Assembly (NCBI GenBank): GCA_041875495.1
Contig: CP112982.1
Coordinates: 1,054,001-1,118,000 of the forward strand
Source: Halomonas sp. CH40
Lineage (GTDB): Bacteria; Pseudomonadota; Gammaproteobacteria; Pseudomonadales; Halomonadaceae
Length of the DNA stretch: 64,000 bases
Direction: 5' to 3'
Each line of letters opens with the position of its first letter. Position 1 is the stretch's first letter. Shown piece by piece: positions 43,055 to 52,714 of this stretch. Below the pieces are notes generated by a model. The model was not told where the DNA came from. It ran no database searches and was given only the letters and a program-made list of their open reading frames with translations. Both the position numbers and the translations under genes were made by a program.

Positions 43055-45031
43055 TCAATGCTGGGTTAAAGCAAGTTTGCCGCCGTTAACGCAGCTTTGT
43101 TGTTGGTTCTCCCATAAAAAGTCGGCAATTTTACCGTTTGGCCGATAGTCAATGGGGGCTTTCAGCAATATGTCTCGCAGTGTTTCATAGTCTGAGTGCT
43201 CACAGGCATCGTGAAGCTGTCTCAGGATTCTGTATAGCTCATCCCAAGGTAAGGATACCTCCTTGGCACTCATGATACGTGAGTGACGGGTACTGCCAAC
43301 GTTGTCACCTATCAGCAGTTCTTCATACAATTTTTCGCCTGGGCGCAACCCTGTAAATACAATGTCGATATCACCGATACGTTGATATGCGGCGCTGTCA
43401 CCTTCTTCACTGCTTTGAGGATAACTGGGCTCCATTCCTGAAAGACGGATCATATGTGAAGCGAGTTCGGCAATTTTGATGGGCTCACCCATGTCCAGGA
43501 CAAAAACATCGCCGCCACGAGCCATGGCGCCTGCCTGTATTACCAATTGGGCCGCTTCGGGAATGGTCATGAAGTAGCGTGTGATCTCAGGGTGGGTAAC
43601 CGTCACAGGGCCACCAGCGGCAATCTGGCGGCGAAAAAGCGGAACCACTGAACCGCTCGATCCCAAGACGTTACCAAAACGCACCATCGAAAAAAGCGTT
43701 GTTTTTTGCTTCTCGCCCAGCGCCTGGCATACCAGTTCGGCCATACGTTTGCTGGCGCCCATTATATTGGTCGGGCGAACAGCTTTGTCAGTCGAGATAA
43801 GAATAAAGGCTTCTGCATTAGCGGCTATGGCGGCTTCGGCGCAGGCTAGTGTGCCTAGAACGTTATTTCTTAGCCCTTCAATCATGTTGCGTTCAACCAT
43901 GGGGACATGTTTATAGGCGGCAGCATGATAAACCGTTTGCACCCGAAAAGAACGCATGATGGTTTTCAGTTGTGCGCCATGCTGTACTGAGCATTGCATG
44001 GCAAAGATAGAGACATCGATATCTTGGGTATTGGCGAGCGCGCGCAGTTCTGATTCGATCTGATAGAGAGCAAATTCTGATATTTCCAACAGGATCAGCT
44101 GGCGGGGGTGCTGGGAAATAATCTGCCGACACAGTTCACTGCCAATTGAACCGCCAGCCCCTGTGACCATGACAATCTTGTCAGTAATATTAGCGCCGAG
44201 CAGCGTGGGCTCGGCAGGAACCGGGTCGCGCCCAAGCAGGTCTTCTACCGCGACATCACGCAATTCGGTTACTCGGGATTTACCTGACACCAGATCTGAA
44301 GTACTGGGAATGCTTTGCACAGGAATGGACAATGGTTCGAGAAAATGCAGGATTTCACGTCGTCTTGCGCGGGTAACACTAGGCATGGCGAGCAAAATCT
44401 TATCAACGCCGTAACGCTCGATCAGCAACTGGATATTACCAGGGGCGTAAACTTTTAACCCCTGTATGAAGGCATCTTGTAGAGGTGGGTGGTCATCGAG
44501 AAAGCCGACAGGTTCATGTTCGCGGCCATGACGAAGGGACTCAACCAGTTGGCGACCGGAAACGCCAGCCCCATAAACAAGGATCCGTTCCTTATAGCGC
44601 AATTGATTTTTTAGGTAGAGGGCGCGCAGCGCAAAACGTACACCACCGATAGTTAGTAATGCCAGCATGGCGTAGATGACAGGCACTGAACGCGGCACGG
44701 GAAGTTGCAATAAGTAGTTCACTATTACCAGTGATATAGCGGATGCACCAATGCCGATGGCGACGGTTTTGAATGCCTGCATGCTCATGTAGCGAATAAC
44801 AGCCCGGTAAAACCCCAAGCGAATAAATATCATCAGGCTGACGGGCAAAAGAACAGGTAATACCCACCACACACGTGGCTCGCTGATAAAAGCCCAACTG
44901 TCCAGACGTAATAGCATTGCAAAAAAGAAGCTGGCAGTAATCAATGTGCTATCAACGCACAGCTGGATAGCACGCTTGTAGCGACAAGGAAGCTTGAAGA
45001 GTGGCTGAATCAGTATCGTGACCATACGCAA
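43055..45031 (-). CDS. Membrane-bound nucleoside-diphosphate sugar 4,6-dehydratase, WbpM/CapD family
   Basis: 658 residues. Four N-terminal membrane segments, a CoA-binding-like middle domain (RILVYGAGVSGRQLVESL), and a C-terminal SDR domain: VTGAGGSIGSELCRQ, ISTDKAVRPTNIMGASKR. The Met in place of the catalytic Tyr (M-x3-K) is the known mark of WbpM/FlaA1-like large dehydratases, which form UDP-4-keto-6-deoxy-GlcNAc (precursor of QuiNAc/FucNAc/bacillosamine). It probably serves the initiating sugar of the surface glycan. Divergent from the wza-like operon. Confidence 0.9.
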   Translation of the reverse strand: MRMVTILIQPLFKLPCRYKRAIQLCVDSTLITASFFFAMLLRLDSWAFISEPRVWWVLPVLLPVSLMIFIRLGFYRAVIRYMSMQAFKTVAIGIGASAISLVIVNYLLQLPVPRSVPVIYAMLALLTIGGVRFALRALYLKNQLRYKERILVYGAGVSGRQLVESLRHGREHEPVGFLDDHPPLQDAFIQGLKVYAPGNIQLLIERYGVDKILLAMPSVTRARRREILHFLEPLSIPVQSIPSTSDLVSGKSRVTELRDVAVEDLLGRDPVPAEPTLLGANITDKIVMVTGAGGSIGSELCRQIISQHPRQLILLEISEFALYQIESELRALANTQDIDVSIFAMQCSVQHGAQLKTIMRSFRVQTVYHAAAYKHVPMVERNMIEGLRNNVLGTLACAEAAIAANAEAFILISTDKAVRPTNIMGASKRMAELVCQALGEKQKTTLFSMVRFGNVLGSSGSVVPLFRRQIAAGGPVTVTHPEITRYFMTIPEAAQLVIQAGAMARGGDVFVLDMGEPIKIAELASHMIRLSGMEPSYPQSSEEGDSAAYQRIGDIDIVFTGLRPGEKLYEELLIGDNVGSTRHSRIMSAKEVSLPWDELYRILRQLHDACEHSDYETLRDILLKAPIDYRPNGKIADFLWENQQQSCVNGGKLALTQH

Positions 45032-45367
45032 TGATTATATCCTTATAACTTCGTCGAAAAGAATCAGGCCGCTTAACCATTTACAAATATTAACATAGCA
45101 CTAAGGAAATAAAAGGCCGTTTCTAAGCTTTTTGAATGAATAAGCTTTCTTGCATGAATAAGCTTTTAGGATGAATAACCTTTCTAGCCACAAGATGCTT
45201 TCCGGGACGCTGTCATTTAAACGTTTGGCAGGCTGTCGATCGTCGATCAAGGACTGGAGCTAATGGCTTGTGCAGAGTAGACTGATGCAAAATTTAACCT
45301 TTGACTATTCTCTGCATGGTTGATTACTTGCCGTGATCAGTATGTGTTGACTCTCATGAGCTGAGCT
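45032..45367. promoter_or_regulatory. Divergent control region between the WbpM-like and Wza-like genes
   Basis: 336 bp without a gene. It contains a phased set of AAGCTT-centred direct repeats (45125, 45142, 45160 and a variant AACCTT at 45177), i.e. ATGAATAAGCTTTCT, ATGAATAAGCTTTTA, ATGAATAACCTTTCT with 17-18-bp period. On the minus strand the sequence TTAATATTTG and TATAATC lie between them and the WbpM-like start, compatible with a -10 box. GTCGATCGTCGATCA at 45235-45249 is a further short repeat. Binding protein unknown. Confidence 0.5.
45136..45185. repeat. Three tandem ATGAATAAGCTTTCT-type direct repeats
   Basis: Units begin at 45136, 45154 and 45171. The 14-mer TGAATAAGCTTTCT in the first unit occurs once more at 62665-62678, ahead of the YjbH operon. 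Confidence 0.7.
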
Positions 45368-46489
45368 ATGAATCGGAAAATTCTTTTTCTACCCGCTGTG
45401 GCGGTGTTTTTTGGGGTTGTGCTGAGTGGCTGTGCACTAGCACCCGGTGGCAATATCGAGTATCGCACCGAGAGTCCCCCCCTGGATGATCTGGTAGATA
45501 TCGAGCCAATAACGCCGGGGCTTGTATCCACCTATCGCTCAGTTGTTTCCAGGGCGCAGCCGCTCAGCGCTGAACAGCGCCAGGCATTTGATGACTATGA
45601 ATACTTGGTAGGCCCTGGCGATGTATTGAGCATCATCGTGTATAACCATCCTGAACTGACCAACCCCTTCGGCGCCGGGTCAGATCGTTCGTTGAATGAA
45701 TCTGGCAATCTAGTGCAATCTGATGGCAATATCAGCTATCCCTTTATTGGCACGCTGGAAGCAGAGGGGCGCACGGTCAAGGATATTCAGCAGGAATTGT
45801 CCCGCCGCTTGAGTGAATATCTGACTGATCCTCAGGTGGTCATACGGGTGGCCGCGTTTGAGTCACAGAAAGTCTTTTTGAGTGGTGCCGTTGGCTCTGC
45901 GAGGGCGCTACCGATTACCAATACACCGCTAACCATTATTGATGCCATCAGCCAGGCAGGTGGTCTGGCGGATAATGCCAACTGGCATGACGCCGTGTTG
46001 AACCGCAACGGGCAAGAGCGTGAAATATCCTTGTATGCCTTGTTGAAAGAAGGCGACCTGAGTCAGAACCTGCTACTTGAAGATGGCGATGTTTTGCATG
46101 TGCCTACTTCGGATAATCAGGCGGTGGCGGTAATGGGGCAGGTGCGCGCACCGGGCAGCCTGCGTATGGGCGCTGATCGCTTCTCATTGACCGATGCTAT
46201 ATCACGGGCGGGCGGCCTGGATGAAACACAGGCTGCGCCCTCAGGTATTTTTGTGTTACGCCGTCAGTCTGAGGAAAGCGATAAGCTGGCCACCGTTTAT
46301 CAACTGGATATCCGTAACGCTACTGCCTTCATGGTGGGTAGCCAGTTCACGCTTGAGCCACGCGATGTCGTCTACGTCACGACAGCGCCCATTGCGCGCT
46401 GGAACCGCGTGATTGACCTGCTGCTGCCATCGATGGACTTCCCGGGCGACGGCGTCAATATGCGTGATAGCGTAGAAGAGCTGCTTTAA
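45368..46489 (+). CDS. Wza-like polysaccharide export lipoprotein
   Basis: 373 residues. Type II signal peptide with lipobox VVLSGC (Cys22). Then the Poly_export domain (YLVGPGDVLSIIVYNHPEL near residue 80) and SLBB-type ligand folds (VFLSGAVGSARALPIT and VMGQVRAPGSLRMG). It forms the outer-membrane export channel for polysaccharide. First gene of a + operon with SapC and the type I secretion genes, although no Wzc kinase is next to it. Confidence 0.9.
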   Translation: MNRKILFLPAVAVFFGVVLSGCALAPGGNIEYRTESPPLDDLVDIEPITPGLVSTYRSVVSRAQPLSAEQRQAFDDYEYLVGPGDVLSIIVYNHPELTNPFGAGSDRSLNESGNLVQSDGNISYPFIGTLEAEGRTVKDIQQELSRRLSEYLTDPQVVIRVAAFESQKVFLSGAVGSARALPITNTPLTIIDAISQAGGLADNANWHDAVLNRNGQEREISLYALLKEGDLSQNLLLEDGDVLHVPTSDNQAVAVMGQVRAPGSLRMGADRFSLTDAISRAGGLDETQAAPSGIFVLRRQSEESDKLATVYQLDIRNATAFMVGSQFTLEPRDVVYVTTAPIARWNRVIDLLLPSMDFPGDGVNMRDSVEELL

Positions 46490-46548
46490 AAAGAGGCGCT
46501 TTTACAGATAGTTGAGTAACCCGTCAGGTAGTTTAGAGAGGAGTCAGG

Positions 46549-47352
46549 ATGTTGAGTGGCGCGTCATTAGTTCCTCTTTCGTGGTCGACGCACAGCGGTT
46601 TAATGTGGCAGCGGTTTACCTCTTACCACTTTGCTGCTGAGGCCCATTGGGTGCCTCTGGCTGAACAGGAACTTGCCCAGGCGGCACTGGCCTTTCCTGT
46701 TGCCTTTCGGTTTGAGGGGGGGGCATGGACGGTGGTGGCATTGCTTGGCCTGGCGCCGGGGCAGAATGTCTGGGTAGATGACGACGGGCGCTGGTGCCAG
46801 CGCTATGTGCCGGCCGCCTTGCGCAGCCAGCCGTTTGGGGTGCAGCGTGAAACGCCCGATATACTCTGCGTTGATGAGAACTCCGAGTGGCTGGTACATA
46901 GCTATGAAGGCGAGCCGCTGTTTGATGAGCAGCGCGCTCCGGCAAGCTTTGTGCAAGAAACGCATGAATTTTTAAAAGTATGGGCGAACGGCTCCAAGCA
47001 ACTGGGGCGATTAGCTAAGGTGTTGGATAATCATGGCGTGTTAACCCAGTGGAAGTCACCTGCATTGAAAGGGTTGCCTGAGCTTTATCATATCGATGAA
47101 CAACGCTGGAATGCTCTTGACGATGCGGCTGCTATCAGGGTGCGTCGCCAAGGTGCGCTGCCGCTGATCTATGCGCACCTGCTGGCCAAGGCTAACCTGA
47201 ACATTCTTTATGCGCGTGCCCAAACACCACGTGAATCCCAGCCTTCTGCTTCGCCCCCTCGTGAGCAGCGTCAACAAGCCGTGCTGGAGAGCTGGCGCGA
47301 TGCGCTGGCCGAAGAACCTGCGCCAGACGAGTGGACGTTTCCGAGTCGTTGA
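46549..47352 (+). CDS. SapC-family protein
   Basis: 267 residues, no signal peptide. VPLSWSTHSGLMWQRFTSYHFAAEAHWVP-type start, PVAFRFEGGAWTVVALLGL and YVPAALRSQPFGV are the conserved SapC (PF07277) features. SapC genes sit with S-layer or type I secreted proteins in Campylobacter and alphaproteobacteria; biochemical role is unknown. GAGAGGAGTCAGG gives a strong ribosome binding site. It lies just ahead of the tolC-ABC-hlyD genes. Confidence 0.85.
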   Translation: MLSGASLVPLSWSTHSGLMWQRFTSYHFAAEAHWVPLAEQELAQAALAFPVAFRFEGGAWTVVALLGLAPGQNVWVDDDGRWCQRYVPAALRSQPFGVQRETPDILCVDENSEWLVHSYEGEPLFDEQRAPASFVQETHEFLKVWANGSKQLGRLAKVLDNHGVLTQWKSPALKGLPELYHIDEQRWNALDDAAAIRVRRQGALPLIYAHLLAKANLNILYARAQTPRESQPSASPPREQRQQAVLESWRDALAEEPAPDEWTFPSR

Positions 47353-47397
47353 ACGCAGCATCAACCGGCCTGATGATTTCAACCGCAAGGAGTGAGT

Positions 47398-48873
47398 GTG
47401 AACAAGCAGAAAAACGGTCTCGTCAGGCGCCCGGCGTTGCTGATAGCCTCTTTATTGACAGTGTCGACTTACTCAACTGCGGCCTTTGCTCAGACAACTG
47501 AACTGCAGGATGAGCCGTATTCTGAGGTTGATAATTACAGTGTTTCAGAGCCACAGCCTGCCTTTTCAGCCACGACTGAAGAAGTGCTGGCGCCTTTTTA
47601 TTGGCAGGCCGCTAACCCTGACGCTGCCAGTGCGGGCCAGGCATTGCGCCAACGTCTGTTGCAGGCCCTGGATCGCCAGCCGCGCTTGCAGGCGCAGTGG
47701 GCGCAGGAGCAGGAAAGCCGGCTACGCATCGATGAAGTGCGTGCTGAGCGCCTTCCTCAGGTCAGTATGGGGCTGGAGCAGCGTAATAGTCTGCAGGAAG
47801 TGAATCGTAATGCTTTTGATAGCGGCAACCGGCTGGATGCCTATGTCAGCGTTTCGCAGCTACTTTATGATTTTGGTGCCAGCGGTGAGCGGGTCGACAG
47901 CGCTGAACTCAGTGCCAGGGCGCAGGTATGGGAGAGCCGGGTAAGCGCTGAAGAGCTGGTGCTGGATGCCCTGACCGCCCACTTTGATGTGGTCCGTTAT
48001 CAGGCCCAGTTCGCCATTGCACAGGATAATCTTGAGCAGCATCAGCAGATTCTGGAAGATGTCAGCGCTCGACGCCAGGGGGGCGCCGGTTCCAGTGCGG
48101 ATGTGCTGCGGGCGGAAAGTCGCCTGGCCGAAGCCAGTGCCCAACAGACCAGCCTGCAGGGTCAGCTCGCCCAGGCCCAGAATCGCTATCAGGAGCTTTT
48201 TTTTCAGGTTCCTACCGGACTGGCGCTACCAATGTTTGAGTTGCCGGAGGTGCCCGTCATAGAAGCAGCTCTGGATGATGCCATCACCGCTAATGCTGAA
48301 CTGCAGCGCAGCCTGTTCGATACCGACGCGGCCCAGGCCGAAGCGCGTGCCACCCAGGCCAGCCAGCTACCAAGGCTCTCAGCGATAGTGGAAGGTCGCC
48401 AGTTCAACGTGGACGAACCCTCTGAGTCAGAAAGCGATCTGGCCCTGCGCTTTCAGGTCGATTATCAACCCTATACGGGCGGTGCTGCATCCTCACGTAG
48501 CGCTCAGGCCGAACAGCGCGCTGAACGTGCCTATCAGGAGCGTGAAGCGCTGCGGCGTGACCTTGAAGCCCGCCTGCGCACTGCCTTCACCGATGTTAAG
48601 GCGCAACGCGAACTGTGGAAAGCGCAGTCATTGAACCTGGAAGCGAATGTCGAGACGCTGAGTGCCTATCGTGCCCAGTTTGGTATCGGGCGACGTGACC
48701 TCAATGACGTGCTCGACGCCCAACGGGAACTGTTCCAGAGTGCTACTGCGCTGGTGGATAGCCGCACGAATTGGGAGCTGGCCCGTTACCGTCAGCTCTT
48801 GCTGACAGGTGAGCTGTTGCCCGCCCTTGATATTGACGTTTTGCCCGAATTCAGAAACCAGGATAATGAATGA
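47398..48873 (+). CDS. TolC-family outer-membrane channel of type I secretion
   Basis: 491 residues from GTG 47398, spaced five bases from AAGGAG (GTG 47392 is too close). N-terminal signal peptide LLIASLLTVSTYSTAAFAQ. The TolC/OEP helical repeats are visible: RLPQVSMGLEQRNSLQ, VSQLLYDFGASGERVDSAELSA near residue 150, and the second half ATQASQLPRLSAIVEGRQ and YRAQFGIGRRDLNDVLDAQREL. Forms the trimeric outer-membrane conduit. ATGA overlap with the ABC gene. Confidence 0.9.
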   Translation: MNKQKNGLVRRPALLIASLLTVSTYSTAAFAQTTELQDEPYSEVDNYSVSEPQPAFSATTEEVLAPFYWQAANPDAASAGQALRQRLLQALDRQPRLQAQWAQEQESRLRIDEVRAERLPQVSMGLEQRNSLQEVNRNAFDSGNRLDAYVSVSQLLYDFGASGERVDSAELSARAQVWESRVSAEELVLDALTAHFDVVRYQAQFAIAQDNLEQHQQILEDVSARRQGGAGSSADVLRAESRLAEASAQQTSLQGQLAQAQNRYQELFFQVPTGLALPMFELPEVPVIEAALDDAITANAELQRSLFDTDAAQAEARATQASQLPRLSAIVEGRQFNVDEPSESESDLALRFQVDYQPYTGGAASSRSAQAEQRAERAYQEREALRRDLEARLRTAFTDVKAQRELWKAQSLNLEANVETLSAYRAQFGIGRRDLNDVLDAQRELFQSATALVDSRTNWELARYRQLLLTGELLPALDIDVLPEFRNQDNE

Positions 48874-51113
48874 CCACACCGAGTGATGCACAGGACGAGC
48901 ATAACAGCGCTCAGGATGCTGAGCAGGAAGGATGTCAGGACAGCCGTTCTGAAGACAGCAGCGCTAATGGCTCCTATCAGGGAGATCCCCTTGAGCAATG
49001 TCTTATTTTTCTGGCCCGCCATTTGGAAATGCCTGTTTCCGACAGTGCCATTCGCGCTGGACGGGTAGGGCTTGATGCCACCCTTGATCCGAAAAGCTTT
49101 ATAGAAGCGGCTGAACGCCATGGGCTGGTGGCTGCACTTGGCGAGTATTCTCTGGATCAGCTACCTAATAGTCTATTGCCTGCTGTTGCACTGTTGCGCG
49201 GTAACCGTGCTGTGGTGATTACCCAGAAATTGCCCGACGGCGGTCTTGCGGTTTACGACCCTGCATTGGGTGACACCACCGTTGAGTACACTCAGGCCAC
49301 GCTGGCTCAGGATTACCTGGGACATATTATTGCTGTGCGGGCGAAACATCGCCCGGCCGCCACCCAGGCGGGGCCAGCGCTTAGCCAGGGCCACTGGTTC
49401 TGGAGCGCGCTCTCATCCAACCGTTGGATTTACGCTCAGGTGGTGATGGCGGCGGCGCTGACCAACTTTCTGGGGCTTTCCACTTCGCTGTTTATCATGG
49501 TGGTCTATGACCGCGTGCTGCCCAATGAGGCGATTGAGTCACTGATCGCCCTGACGATTGGCGTCAGCGTGGCGCTGCTGTTCGATTTCATGGTCAAGAC
49601 GCTGCGTTCGGTGTTTATTGACCGCGCCGGTCAGCAGGCGGACTTGCGTATGGGACGGCGCATTTTTGACCATGTGCTGAATCTGCAGATGAGCGCCAAG
49701 CGCGGGTCGGCGGGCGGCTTCGCCAATACCTTGCGTGAATTTGAAACCCTGCGTGAGTTTTTCGCCTCGGCCTCGCTGGTGGCGATTGTCGATTTACCCT
49801 TTATTTTCCTGTTTATCTGGGTGATCTATCTTATTGGTGGGCCGCTTGCCATTGTGCCCTTGGTGGCGGTGCCGCTGGTCTTATTGGTCGGGGTGGCGGT
49901 GCAGCCCTTTCTGCGCCGCCTGTCGAATACCGCTTTTGAAGAAGGGCGTAACAAGCAAGGCGTGCTGGTTGAGGCTATTTCAGGGCTGGAAACCATCAAG
50001 GCTAGCGGGGCGGCTCCCTTGATCCGCGAGCGCTGGGAAGAAAGCGTGCGTCAACAGTCGGATACTGGTCGACGCGGTCGTGCGATTCAGCAATTTGCCC
50101 TTAATGCCACGGCCTTTACCCAGCAAGCCGCCCAGATCTGCATTGTGGTTTATGGCGTATTCCTGGTTGGCGACGGTGTGATCTCCATGGGGGCGATGAT
50201 TGCCTGTGTCATTCTTACCGGGCGCACCTTGGGGCCATTGGCGCAACTGGCCCAGACAATGACGCGGATCAACCAGGCGCGTACCTCGTTTCGTGCCATT
50301 GACCAGTTGATGGCCATGCCGTCGGAGCGCCCGGAAGGGCGGCGCTATCTGAGCCGCCCGGCGTTGGAAGGCAAGCTGGCGCTGCAGGATGTAAGCTTTC
50401 GCTACCCGGATCAGACCGTTGAAGCGTTGGCTGATATCAACATCACGATTCAGCCAGGTGAGAAAGTGGCCCTGCTGGGGCGCGTGGGTTCTGGTAAAAG
50501 CACCCTGGCGCGCCTGCTGCTGGGTATCTACCCGCCTGAGCGCGGGGCGGTGCTGGTGGATGACACGGATATCCGCCAGCTTGACCCCGCTGATCTGCGT
50601 GCCAGTATCGGTAGCGTGCTGCAGGAATCCTGGCTGTTCAGTGGTACCGTGCGCCAGAACATTGCGATCGGCGGTAATCACCCGACTGACAAGGATATTC
50701 TGGATGCCGCGAAACTGGCCGGCGCGCATGACTTTATTGCCCGCCATCCGCATGGCTACGATATGGTCGTCGGCGAACGGGGGGAAGGGCTTTCTGGCGG
50801 CCAGCGGCAGTTGATCTGTCTGGCCCGTGCCTTGTTGGGCAGCCCGCCGATCATGTTGATGGATGAACCGACCAGCGCCATGGATATCCAGACGGAAAAA
50901 GACGTCATTTCACGTCTGAAAGGCGCCGCCAAGGAGAAAACGCTCGTGGTGGTTACCCACCGGACAAGTCTACTGGAACTGGTGGATCGTGTGATTGTGC
51001 TGGACCAGGGCAAGGTCGTGGCGGATGGCCCCAAAGCCGAGGTCATGCGTCCGGTTGAAACGCGTAAACGGCAGCCTAACCCAGGCAAACCTGCCATGGA
51101 GGCTAAATCATGA
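48870..51113 (+). CDS. Type I secretion ABC transporter, LapB/LssB type
   Basis: 747 residues. N-terminal C39-like domain (LEQCLIFLARHLEMPV, VVITQKLPDGGLAVYDPALG) that appears to lack a peptidase active site; then six membrane helices (from about 190); then the ATPase with Walker A LLGRVGSGKSTL, signature LSGGQRQLICLARALL, Walker B IMLMDEPTSAMD and VTHR. This architecture is that of LapB/LssB exporters for large adhesins. The acidic N-terminal 35 residues are unusual. Coupled to the HlyD gene by ATGA overlap. Confidence 0.92.
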   Translation: MTTPSDAQDEHNSAQDAEQEGCQDSRSEDSSANGSYQGDPLEQCLIFLARHLEMPVSDSAIRAGRVGLDATLDPKSFIEAAERHGLVAALGEYSLDQLPNSLLPAVALLRGNRAVVITQKLPDGGLAVYDPALGDTTVEYTQATLAQDYLGHIIAVRAKHRPAATQAGPALSQGHWFWSALSSNRWIYAQVVMAAALTNFLGLSTSLFIMVVYDRVLPNEAIESLIALTIGVSVALLFDFMVKTLRSVFIDRAGQQADLRMGRRIFDHVLNLQMSAKRGSAGGFANTLREFETLREFFASASLVAIVDLPFIFLFIWVIYLIGGPLAIVPLVAVPLVLLVGVAVQPFLRRLSNTAFEEGRNKQGVLVEAISGLETIKASGAAPLIRERWEESVRQQSDTGRRGRAIQQFALNATAFTQQAAQICIVVYGVFLVGDGVISMGAMIACVILTGRTLGPLAQLAQTMTRINQARTSFRAIDQLMAMPSERPEGRRYLSRPALEGKLALQDVSFRYPDQTVEALADINITIQPGEKVALLGRVGSGKSTLARLLLGIYPPERGAVLVDDTDIRQLDPADLRASIGSVLQESWLFSGTVRQNIAIGGNHPTDKDILDAAKLAGAHDFIARHPHGYDMVVGERGEGLSGGQRQLICLARALLGSPPIMLMDEPTSAMDIQTEKDVISRLKGAAKEKTLVVVTHRTSLLELVDRVIVLDQGKVVADGPKAEVMRPVETRKRQPNPGKPAMEAKS

Positions 51114-52435
51114 GCGTCGCTTCTCAACGTGAAGACGAGTTTGAGCATTTCCTGCGTCATGGAAAAGCCCGCCGCCCTATCGCCGGGAGTCTGTTGCTCG
51201 GTCTGATTCTGGCTTTTTTTGCAGCGGCCTTCACCTGGGCGAGTGTGACCGAAATCGATGAAGTGACCCGGGGTCAGGGCAAGGTGGTGCCTTCCCAGAA
51301 CCTGCAGATTGTGCAAAGCCTGGAAGGGGGTGTGGTGGAAGAAATTCGCGTCAGGCGCGGCGACCGTGTCGAACAAGGCGATGTTCTGATGGTGCTTGGC
51401 GCGGGCCTTTTTGAAGGGGAATATAATGAATTGCAGCAGCGTTATTTTGCGCTGGAAGCCAAGATTCAGCGCCTTGAAGCGGCCCTTAATGATGAGGAAC
51501 TGGTTTTTTCACAGGCGGTAAGCGACGCTGCTCCCAGCGTGGTAGCCACCGAGACCCGGCTTTTCCACGGACGCCGCATCGAGCTTGAATCAGAAATTCA
51601 GGTATTGGAGCGTCAGCGTTTCCAGCGTGAGCAGGAACTGGTAGAAGCACGCGCTACGCTTGACGCGGCTCAGTCAGGTGTGGGGTTGGTAAGAAGCGAG
51701 CTGCAGCTGATTGAACCCTTGGTATCACGTGGGCTTGAGCCTGAAACTTCGCTGTTACAATTACGTCGTACGCTGAATGACTTAAGCGGTGAGGTGGCGC
51801 GCCAGCGCAGTGCCGTGCCGCGACTGCAAGCCGCCATCGAAGAGATCGAGGAACGTAAACAGTCGCAGCGCAATGCCTACCGTGCCGAAGCCCTGGCGGA
51901 ACTTTCTGATGCAACAGCACGCGCGGCAGAGTTGGAGAAAAGCCTGCCTGCCAGGGCGCGTCAATTGGCTCGTACAACGTTGCGCGCCCCTGTGGACGGC
52001 ATTGTTAATCAGGTGCATGTGCATACCATTGGCGGCGTGGCACCGCCGGGAGAGCCGCTGATAGAAGTGGTGCCGGTAGGTGATGACCTGGTGATAGAGG
52101 CCCATGTGCGTCCTGCGGATATTGCCTTCCTTTACCCGGGCCAAACCGTCAAGGTAAAGCTGACTGCCTATGATTTTGCACGTTACGGCGGGCTGGATGG
52201 CGAGCTGACCATGATCGGTGCAGATGCCGTTGAAGTGCCCAGTGGGGAGTCTTCTGAATTGATGTACCCCGTGCAGGTACGCACCAGTGGCAGTTTATAC
52301 GACATAGATGAACAACCGCTTGACGTGATTCCCGGGATGGTTGCGCAAGTGGATATTCTGAACGGTAAACGTAGCGTGCTCGACTACCTGCTTGAACCGG
52401 TCATAAAAGTACGTGATCGCGCTTTACGGGACTAA
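51110..52435 (+). CDS. HlyD-family membrane fusion protein of type I secretion, LapC type
   Basis: 441 residues. One N-terminal membrane helix (GSLLLGLILAFFAAAFTWASV), EIDEVTRGQGKVVPSQNLQ and VQSLEGGVVEEIRVRRGDRV, which form the lipoyl-like half, long coiled coil (about 110-280), and TLRAPVDGIVNQVHVHTIGG with the C-terminal beta-barrel. It bridges the ABC exporter and the TolC channel. Last gene before a 279-bp gap and the secreted protein genes. Confidence 0.92.
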   Translation: MSVASQREDEFEHFLRHGKARRPIAGSLLLGLILAFFAAAFTWASVTEIDEVTRGQGKVVPSQNLQIVQSLEGGVVEEIRVRRGDRVEQGDVLMVLGAGLFEGEYNELQQRYFALEAKIQRLEAALNDEELVFSQAVSDAAPSVVATETRLFHGRRIELESEIQVLERQRFQREQELVEARATLDAAQSGVGLVRSELQLIEPLVSRGLEPETSLLQLRRTLNDLSGEVARQRSAVPRLQAAIEEIEERKQSQRNAYRAEALAELSDATARAAELEKSLPARARQLARTTLRAPVDGIVNQVHVHTIGGVAPPGEPLIEVVPVGDDLVIEAHVRPADIAFLYPGQTVKVKLTAYDFARYGGLDGELTMIGADAVEVPSGESSELMYPVQVRTSGSLYDIDEQPLDVIPGMVAQVDILNGKRSVLDYLLEPVIKVRDRALRD

Positions 52436-52714
52436 ACGAAAAATAAAATTGATTTTGAAAGTCAAGTAGAATATAGAATTATTTGTTTGGGAATAATAAG
52501 GCAAGACAACATTGCACCTTACACCCTTAATCTTCTATATTGACTGTTGACTTAACTCATGGATAGGCAAGTCTAGTAACTTACTTTGCTTGCCAAGATG
52601 ATTTGCTGTCATTCCTAAAGATTAGTTTTATTGAAAGTAATCAGGAAAAAAGACCGGCTGATAAATTGTCGCTATTCATAAGAGATCGCTAAGATAACTC
52701 CAGGGGAACCCATC
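52436..52714 (+). promoter_or_regulatory. Control region ahead of the first repeat protein
   Basis: AT-rich, no gene. GGCAAG at 52500 and 52565 and its complement CTTGCC at 52589 form a loose inverted/direct set; TTGACTGTTGACTTAACT at 52547 offers -35-like hexamers. AGGGGA ten bases before ATG 52715 is the ribosome binding site. No clear terminator for the secretion operon is seen. Confidence 0.35.
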
